Positions 14,401 through 23,400 of a stretch of DNA of 64,000 bases are shown one piece after another. The stretch comes from Nectonema munidae (taxonomy: Eukaryota > Nematomorpha > Nectonematoida > Nectonematidae), in NCBI GenBank assembly GCA_030549495.1, contig JAUIRK010001026.1, forward strand, positions 1 to 64,000, read 5' to 3'. The translations under genes were made by a program, and so were the position numbers. Under the pieces are notes generated by a model. That model did not search any database and had not been told where the DNA came from. It saw only the letters and a list, made by a program, of their open reading frames with translations. Numbering within the stretch: the first letter of the stretch is position 1; every line of letters begins with the position of its first letter.

Positions 14401-17400
14401 CTGTGAGTATACTTTCATAAATTTATACCGAATTTTTAAACTAAAATTTTAAACACTCATTTTTGACTGAAATTAAATCAACTTTTTGTCCAATAAAAAT
14501 TATTGAAATTTAAAAGTGCTTCATATTTTTCTTCTTTCAGTAAAATAAGTCAAGTTTTTCTAAAGTTTATATATAGGTGTTTAACTTAAAAGTTTTTTTT
14601 ATGTTAAACGAAATTTATCGTATTTAGGTGCTTACTAACTTTTCATAATTTTAACAAGAATTTCATTTAAAATCTTTTCAAGCTTAGTGTAAAAAAGTTA
14701 GACATATTTTTTATTTTATGTTAAATTATTTTTTTGTTTTCACACATGTTAAAATTTTCTTTAACTGTAACTTTAAGGATTTTCATTGGTTGGTCAAATT
14801 TTTTTGGGATTTTATACAATTCTTTTAATATTTACTCTAAATAAAATTTTAGTTTTTTCTTCATTGTGTTCATCTACCATTTTTGTTTGTTGAGTTGTAT
14901 ATCAGATTTTGTTTGGACGTTTTACTTGATTTTTATTTTTCCATTCAAATTTAGGTCCTTATTTTTAATTTTACATAATTATTAAAATCCTTTTTTTGTC
15001 TAAAAAGTTTTGAATTTATTAAATCAAGTAGAAGTTATTGAAAATCAAAAATGTGTTCTCAAGTGTTTTTTAATTTCATTTTTCAATTTTTCCACAGATC
15101 ATAGTTTATTTGTTTTATGTTCATGTCTAAGGTTAACGAATTGTTCTATAGTTTTTTGAAAATGTCTTTAACTGCAAAACAAAATAAACGATCACGTACT
15201 GTATTTGACAGTAGATAAAAAAACGTTTGGTATGTTAGTACAAAATGGAAAAGCCAGCAGCAAGTAATATTGAAATAGCTGAACATTTTTACAGCAAATG
15301 GAATGTGAGTATGGGGCGCACAACTTTTAGAGACATTTTAAGGAATAGCAAAAAGTGAGTTCCCGAATCAGGATTCACTTCAGTGCGTCCAACTAAAAAT
15401 GTTAAGGTAGAAGAAGCTCTCATGCTCTGGATAAATGAAATGAGATCGAAAAAGCCTGCATTGCAGATATGATGTTAATAGAGAAAGCACAGGACTTTGG
15501 CAAAAAAAAGCAAATTATAAACTTTTCTTCCTCTCATGGATGGCTGGACCGATTGAAAAAAAAGACAAGGAATAAGCAAGCATGCACATGGAGAAAATGG
15601 AAGTACCGACAAAAACGCTGTAGAGATTGGACGTGAAAAATACAACAAAAGCTTGCTAATCTAGATCCAGCAAACATTTACAATCGTGATGAAACAGGCT
15701 TGTTTTACAGACTTCAACGTGATTAGTACTTTAGCAAAAGCGCCCGTTAAGGGACATAAAAAATGCAAAGATCGCGTAACTGTGCTTCGGTGTTCAAATA
15801 GTGATGCTTCTCATAAGTTTAAACCTCTTGTGATTGGAAGGAAATCAAGACGACGTCGCTGCTTTGGAAAAAAATTCAACACGATTATTTATGTAGAGTA
15901 CAATTGCAACACAAAAGCTTGGATGACTGGAAAGCTATTCCAAACATGGCTGATGAAATTGTATTAAAAAAAATGCAACAAATAGGTAAAAATATAATTT
16001 TGCTGTGTGGATAATGTTTCTTGTCACAAAACAAAAGAAATGTCAAATGTTAATATGATAATTCTTCTATCAAACACACCTTTATATCTCCATCCTCTGG
16101 ATGTTGGAATTATTAAAAGCTTTTTTAAAGCACATGATAAATTAGAAACAAGGCATTTTATAAATTGTGTTTAAAGTGTCGAGCCTCCAAATGTATCGAC
16201 TATCGGTACCATCTGCTCTGGAAATGATTTAAAAAAACGGCTTGGAACAGTGTTACAAATTCTACTATTTCAATAGCTGGTCTCACACTTCTATTTAACC
16301 CTCTTTATCCCAGATGATGGAACACTTCCTACTCTACAGCAACTTCAAAATAATTTAGATTTATTAGCTGGAGTTTTGCAAACCTCTTCTTCAAATTACA
16401 TGTCCGCTTGTGAACTAGTGAATGTTGAGAGCACTATAGAAATGATTCCTTCACTCAATGACGAAGATATTATGGAGATTGTGAATGAATCTGAAGCTAC
16501 AACTGACTCTACTAATGATGATGATCAAAAAAAATTAAAAATTGCAAGTAATTTACTAAAAAATTTTTTTGAATGGGGGAGAGATAACCCATAAGTACCT
16601 AAAAAAATTTTGTGAAAATATTCAGCCCCCCCCCCCCCCCCCCATTTTTTCCAGCCCTCCCAATTGAAAAGTCCTAGCTACGGGCCTGTAGTACTGTTAT
16701 TACTTACATGTAACAAAATCGTGTTCTAGCTAAAGAGCATCTGGGTAACTTATCGAAAGCGATGCGTGCTTTAGAAGAAAAAAGACCCAAGGAAGTAGAA
16801 CAAACTACTTTAGAAAAATTTTTCATTAAAATAAACAAATTTTGTTGTTACCAAATAGTTGCTTTTTGAATTATTATAGATTGGTAACTTAGAGAGTTGA
16901 CTGACCACTTCGGTTTATTCGGGCTTGTGTAAGATTGACTAGATCACTCGTTTGCATTTGAGCTTTCTTGATTTGAAATAACCCAAATTATCGAAACCGT
17001 TTATGAACTATTATGCTGTAGCATTTTACGTTTGTTTTCGTAGTAAAATTACTTTAAATATAATTAGAGTATTTTGAATATCTATGTAAAATTTCATTCG
17101 AAAAAATTAATTTTTTTTTCCAATTTTCCGTCAGCCTCGGAAATCCATCTCCTTTTTTGAAAACACGTTTTGACGGAACAACGAGATTCGACTGTAAAAT
17201 ACTTGGAGCATGCGCTATTCATCATTTTTATTTTTTTTTCAAGTCCCCCCTCCCCCCCCCCCCCCGTTTTTTGGCTGGACCCCATGTTTTGTCCACATCA
17301 AATACCTATTTTACTAGATTTAAAATTTACTCGAAACTTTTTATAATTTAATTTATTTGAGTGGGTTTTGCATCTAGAGCAAGAAATATCTCTCTTATCT

Positions 17401-20400
17401 GGACGGGTGAATCTCACACCAAGAGCACTCTTAATTTGATTTTCATTCATTGGAATAATTCAAAGGAAAAAAAGTAAAACATATGTATTTGGTAAATTGC
17501 AAAATTTATAAAAAATTATCGATTTAAAAAATTAGCCCTTGTTTGGCCCCCTCACTTTTGAAAATCTAGAACCGCCACTGCTTACCATAGGCCCTATTAT
17601 GAAAAGCACCTTAGTTTCATGTCATATTTGTTTATCATTTAATATAAAGAAATGATCAAAATATTCAAGGCAACAAAAGGTCTTTCTTCATCAAAATCTT
17701 TTGAGTTTCAAATAATTTTAAAACTGAAAATTTTTCAATAATAATGATTGATATTTTTATTTTTTAAAAACGATAATTAATCAACAAAAATACAAATATA
17801 AATTAAAAATCAAGTTTTTCACTCACTGAACAAATAAGTGCTGATAAAAAGCATTACAAATTAACTGTGAATTCAGGTATACCCACAAACGACCATTATC
17901 CTGAGCATCTTCACGCGAATGTTTTTTTAAGAGAAGGCGTATTTTATGGTGTTGATTACAATTTGTAAAATGTTCAAAAATAAAAAAAATAGTGTGGATA
18001 AATCAAATTCGTTGCTTCGTATATAAACTAGTAATCAGGTCTGTATACTAGGGTAGGTCGATTTCGAAACCGCACTATGATCCTACAAACGGTAGTTGTA
18101 TTTCAATGTATACATTAATAAAATAAAAAAAAATTTTTTATTAAAGCTATATTTTTGTCAAAACGCATTTTTTATAAGTAGTTTTTATCATTTTGTTAGT
18201 ATACACTTCTTATTTTTTTCAGTCTAATATTTTCAAATATAATTTTAAAATGGCCAAAATAAAAAACTTTTCACTCGAAAGAAAAGCGAAGAAAAATACG
18301 GTGGTGGACAAAGCGATTTATCTTTGACACATCCTAGCACTTATTTGGAAGTTATCCAGTTTTACTATTTTCTTACTCACTCTTTTCCTAATTTGAACTT
18401 TTGCTTAATTGTTGAAAATTTTTTTACTGTGCTGAAACATATTTGGTGTTCGGTAAATCCAAACTTACCTTTAATTAATGATGCATCTATATTAAGAAAA
18501 ATTAAAAATTTATTGAATAATGATAAAGAAATAAATCGAAAACATGCTAAAGTTAAAGTCAAAAATTATATGGATATAAAATTAAATTGTAGTTTTGATT
18601 TATCTTCCTGTTCTTGTAATTTGATGACTGCTGCTTGTAATGATCCTAGAGTTAATTGTACTAAAGAACATATATTATGTCTTTGCCCTCCTAAATCAAA
18701 AGTTTCAATTAAAGAAAGGTCATATCTTCGTGATCAAAGAAACAAAGTTGGGTAAATATCAAATGTCTTGCGTTGATTTGAATGTTTCCAGAAAAAATCA
18801 AAAAAAGTTTGAAAAAAAGGTATGTTTGAAAAGTTTGAAAAATCTAATGAAACAAATTCATCATTTTTTGATTTATCTGTTTCTCAGGTAATAAAATTAA
18901 TAATACATTCTATTGAAAATATTAGTTGATTCAATAAATTTTAGGAAGAAGAGTGGACCTCAAGCATGAGTATTAAAGAAAATTATAATCTTACAAAGCT
19001 TTCAATGTGTGCAACAGAACTTGTAAGACACAATTGTTCTTCCAATATGGGAGCGCCTTTAGCAAACGCTTTATTTTTTGACATCAAACATTTATTGAAA
19101 GAGGAAATTAAAGTCAAAGACATATTAGTTGATAAAAGCAAAATAGATAGGGCTAATGCTAAAGTAAAAATAGTTAGTAGTGATAAATGAAGCCAAAAAC
19201 AAAACTTTTTTGTATTGGAGTTGATGGAAAAGTTGACGATAAGACATTGACTTATAGAGAAAAGCTTGAAGATGGAGATAAAATAACATTAAAAGAAAGA
19301 TGTAATAAGTGAACATCATTTGACCTTTACAGTTGAAGATGGAAAGACTCAAGGATCTTACTCATAGAACAATTCCTATACTTGGTGCAACTGGAAAAGT
19401 TTTAGCTAAAGAAACATTTAATGTGCTAGAAGAGTATGGTAGTTTGGATAGCGTATCTGCCATTCTTTTAGATAATACTGCAACCAATATAGGTTGGAAA
19501 AATGGCTTTGTCCATCTTGAGAAACTGTTGAAGAGAAATCTTCATACTATTGGTTGCAATCTTCATCAAACAGAATTAGAGCTATATTAAGATGGAGCAT
19601 CAATTAGCCCAAAAAAATATACAGGTACACTTGGTCAAAGATGTAGTGAAAATATACAGGATGAAGCTCAGAAAAAGTTTGAAGTATATTAATTCTCCTT
19701 TGGCTTCATGATTTATTTCAAGAGAATGAATAAATGACCTTAGTCATGATCAACGGCTTTTCTTTGAATATAGCAAAGGTAATATAGGACTTAGAAAAGT
19801 TGATGAAAGATGGGTTCGCTTGTAAAATAGGCCTGTAAACCATTCAAGGTGGTTAACATTGGCAATAAGACTTCTGGAAATATATATAAGAGAACAATCG
19901 GCCAGTGAAAATTCAAAAAAACTTGTGTATTATATTGTACAGATATATGCTCCAGCTTGGTTTAAAATAAAAGTGTGTGTCTTCAAAACTTCATGAGACT
20001 CCAGTAATTCTTTTTTCCACAATCAATCAAACAAAACATTTTCCATATAAAGATGTTATACAAATTTTCAAACACGACTTACGACGAAATACTTTTTGCT
20101 TACTTGCAGAGAACTTTCTTTATTCAATGGTAAAAAGTGATGATGAAGACATTAGAAATAGTGCAGTTGAAAAAAGTTTAGAGCTTAGAACAAAGTTAAA
20201 CTTTGTTTACTCTTAATATATATCTTTGAATTTATTAATCCTTTATATTTTTAGTGCAAATGTTAAAAGAAAGAAAAAAATTCCAGAAATAAATTGGAAA
20301 GCTGAAACTTGGTATGAGTTAATAGATCTAGCTTCTACTCCATTGTTAGAACCACACACATTAAAAAAATGTTTCAAACGACAAAATTGAAGAATTTCTT

Positions 20401-23400
20401 GCAAGCAAAAAAAGACCAAACATTCCAAATCTTCCTTCTCACATTCTCAGGGTGTAGAAAGAAGTGTAAAGTTTGTTTCAGAAGCATCTCATTTAGTATA
20501 TGCATTTGAAAACCGTCATAAATCAATTTTAACAAAGTTATTAAGCAGGATTAATCGCCCTTCTTTTGCATCAAAAACTCAGTATTTTCAAAGCTACGAG
20601 TGTTTATATGATAAAAATTATTTATATTGTATAAAAAAACTTTTTATAGCTGATAACTCTCAAAATTTTAAAAATAAAATTTTGTTCTTTTTTTTTGATT
20701 TTCCAACTATATTTAACATTTTTGATTTAAATTCTGCAAAAAATGCTACAATATATTTTATTAATTTTTGTTATATTTGATGTTTCAAAACCGTCTCTAC
20801 CTACCGGTAATAGAATTATGCCGGGGTTCTGAAAAAAATATAAATTCGACCTACCCTAGTGTATACAAAATCGCATAAATGTCAAAGGGATACGGGTTTA
20901 AAAAATGGCATCAAAGTATTTATATAAAAAGTTTTAGGTAAATATTTTAGAGGCAACGCTAGTCCAACCGGATGCCTACAATGATATACGAAATATTTTA
21001 AATCATTCACTCACTTTTTCGTTTTCAAATTTCTCTACTTTGCTCTTCGCCTGCTTTCTCTCATTCCTTTACTCTCGTATCTTTTTTAAATGACTTCATT
21101 CGATGTTATTTTTGGTTTTCCCTCATATTTGCCTTTCATTTTTTCTTTAAAAACTTTTTAATATGTTCTTCTATTTACGTTACTTTACAAAGATTTTTCT
21201 TATTTTCGACCTTAAATTAGATCATTCTGGGAATTCGCTTTTCTATTGCATTTAAACAATTTTTACCGGTTTTTTCTAAGCCCAACTGTGACCGCTATTA
21301 CACTAAAGTTGGCCTAATTCTAATAACTATAAATCTATTGGCTTATTTCTTAACAAATAAGCTATTATTAGTATGTTACCCTATGTATTTCACGAAACTC
21401 TTAAACTTTATACACCAAGTTTACATGCCTATCCCCTAAGAAACTCAAATCTTATGAAATTAGCTATTTTCAATTACACAAATATAAACAAACTATTACT
21501 TATAAAAGTTCTTTTTTGGAACAAGGTGTTTTCCTACACCAATATTTTTTTACCTTATATTTATCAGATTTAAAAAACATATAAAACTCCATTTTCTTTC
21601 TTGCTATAAAAATATTTTTTACAACATAAAAACTGTTATTCTTGCCAGAAAAAGAGTCCACTAAATTTTAATTGAGGTACATTTTTTTCTGCTAATCTTT
21701 ATATATATATATCATACAATGTTTCATTGTTACCATACCTACGCTCAATGCGGGTGTATACTAGGGTTTGCATAAGTATCGAAAATTAGGAACCGGTATC
21801 GATACCGAAAAAAACTTACATAACCGAGAAATCCCGGTTCCAAACGGTTTCTTAAGAAGATATATAGACAGCAAAAAGATGCAATGAAATTGATGTTTTT
21901 GGTTTATTATAAACAGATGTAAACTTTATCATTATCATTAAAATGGTTCTAGGAGAAAAGTGTGCAAAAGACAAAAGTGTGCAGCAGAGAAAAAAAAGAA
22001 AAATAAACTCTTTTGTCGTTTGCACACTTTTCACCGTTTACCATTAACCCATTTACGACCAATGTTCCTATTTTGGATGACAATGTAATTTCACTGTAAG
22101 ATTTAAAGTGAAAAAATTTTATATGAATGAAGTGCAGTAAAGTTTTGTGCAAAGAATTGCATAGTGAAATAAATCAATTACAACTAAGTTATTCTCGGAA
22201 CGGGGAATACCTTTCGGTTCCGAGACGTTTCCCAAATTTTCAGAAGCGGGAACGTCCCGGTATTTCAGAACCGGGAGCAAACCATAATGTATACCAAGAT
22301 GTCCCTAAAGGGCTTTCCTTGTAAACATCCTACAAAATGCGGTGTTTTATTTTTCACTTTTACATTGTTTATATATTTTCACCGTTTGTTTAAATCTTTT
22401 TATTTCTTTACATGGGCTTTATATGTGCGTACCGGCTTTGTAAATAAATTTCATTCTTTCTTTCTTTCAGTAGTGGCCAAAAAGTTTGCACGACACCGAA
22501 TATAAAGTGAAAAAGTAATTCTTAGTGTCTTATCATAATTATCTCGTGAAATCAAAATAAGAGACGCCAAAGGATACAAGGTTGTCCAATCTTCGACTAG
22601 GAGTAATGTTTCTTTACAGACTCGCAAAAATATTTGTCATTTTTGCTTCCTGGGATTTATCACTATTTCATTTAAGTTCAACTAATTAGATATTTACTTT
22701 TTTTAGCAACATATAATAAAAATCACAAAATCATAACTCTTAAATTTGAAGCAAGAATAAACAAATAATTGAATTCGGAAAAATCAGGTAATAGTTTTTA
22801 CGTTGAAAGAATAAAAAAATTCAGAAATTAGAAGTCACGCAGTCTCTGGTTTTGAACATGCTATTTTGTTTTAGTCTTTTTTGAAGAAAAATAGGAATAT
22901 TAAATATTAAAAAAAAAACAATAAATTTTACAAGAGGGCTGAAAAAAAGGATTCATTTGATTATAAAAAATATAGGACGACACCAAGATGAAATTTATAC
23001 GAAAGAAAATGATTAGAAATCGGCATTCAGTTCAAAAACCAACTGTTTAGATAAAAAATTAATGAGCAAACCTTTGGGCTTTTTCTTCAACTTCGCCTTG
23101 GATGTATATCACACTTCCAGGAATCAAAAATCCAGAAGCAATGGGCGTTGTGAATGGAACTTTCTAAAAAAAATATTATATATCTTTAGCATATGCGTTC
23201 CAGATTTTTAAACCTAATAACCCTTTCATGATCAGTGTATCAGTATCATATATGATACATAAACAATTTTACCTTCGTCTGCTTTTTCAAATAGTTTGTA
23301 TCTGAATCTTCTGCTTTTTAACAAATATCGTCTGATTTTTCTGGTCACGAAAGGGTTAAACCGGTACGAAAATAGTAATTTAAAAATTCAAGAACAAATA

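Larger units (their letters stand above)
21762..22286. mobile_element. Short hAT element with 8-bp target duplication and internal hairpin
   Basis: Ends TAGGGTTTGC and, inverted, TATGGTTTGC. Flanks GTGTATAC (21,754-21,761) and ATGTATAC (22,287-22,294) differ at one base. Subterminal GGAACCGG/CCCGGTTC motifs repeat at both sides. No transposase. It contains a 23-bp inverted repeat and a piece of the TTAA-flanked MITE family. Confidence 0.75.

Noticed and set aside
12699-17196. A single 4.5-kb pogo/Tigger element spanning both termini
   Set aside because: The termini agree over only about 13 bp and the interior holds two different transposase C-termini, so at least two Tigger copies plus other insertions are more likely.
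23217-23359. CRISPR-like or regulatory array suggested by repeated palindromes
   Set aside because: The palindromes belong to single MITE copies with TTAA borders; there are no regularly spaced repeats, and the DNA is clearly eukaryotic.
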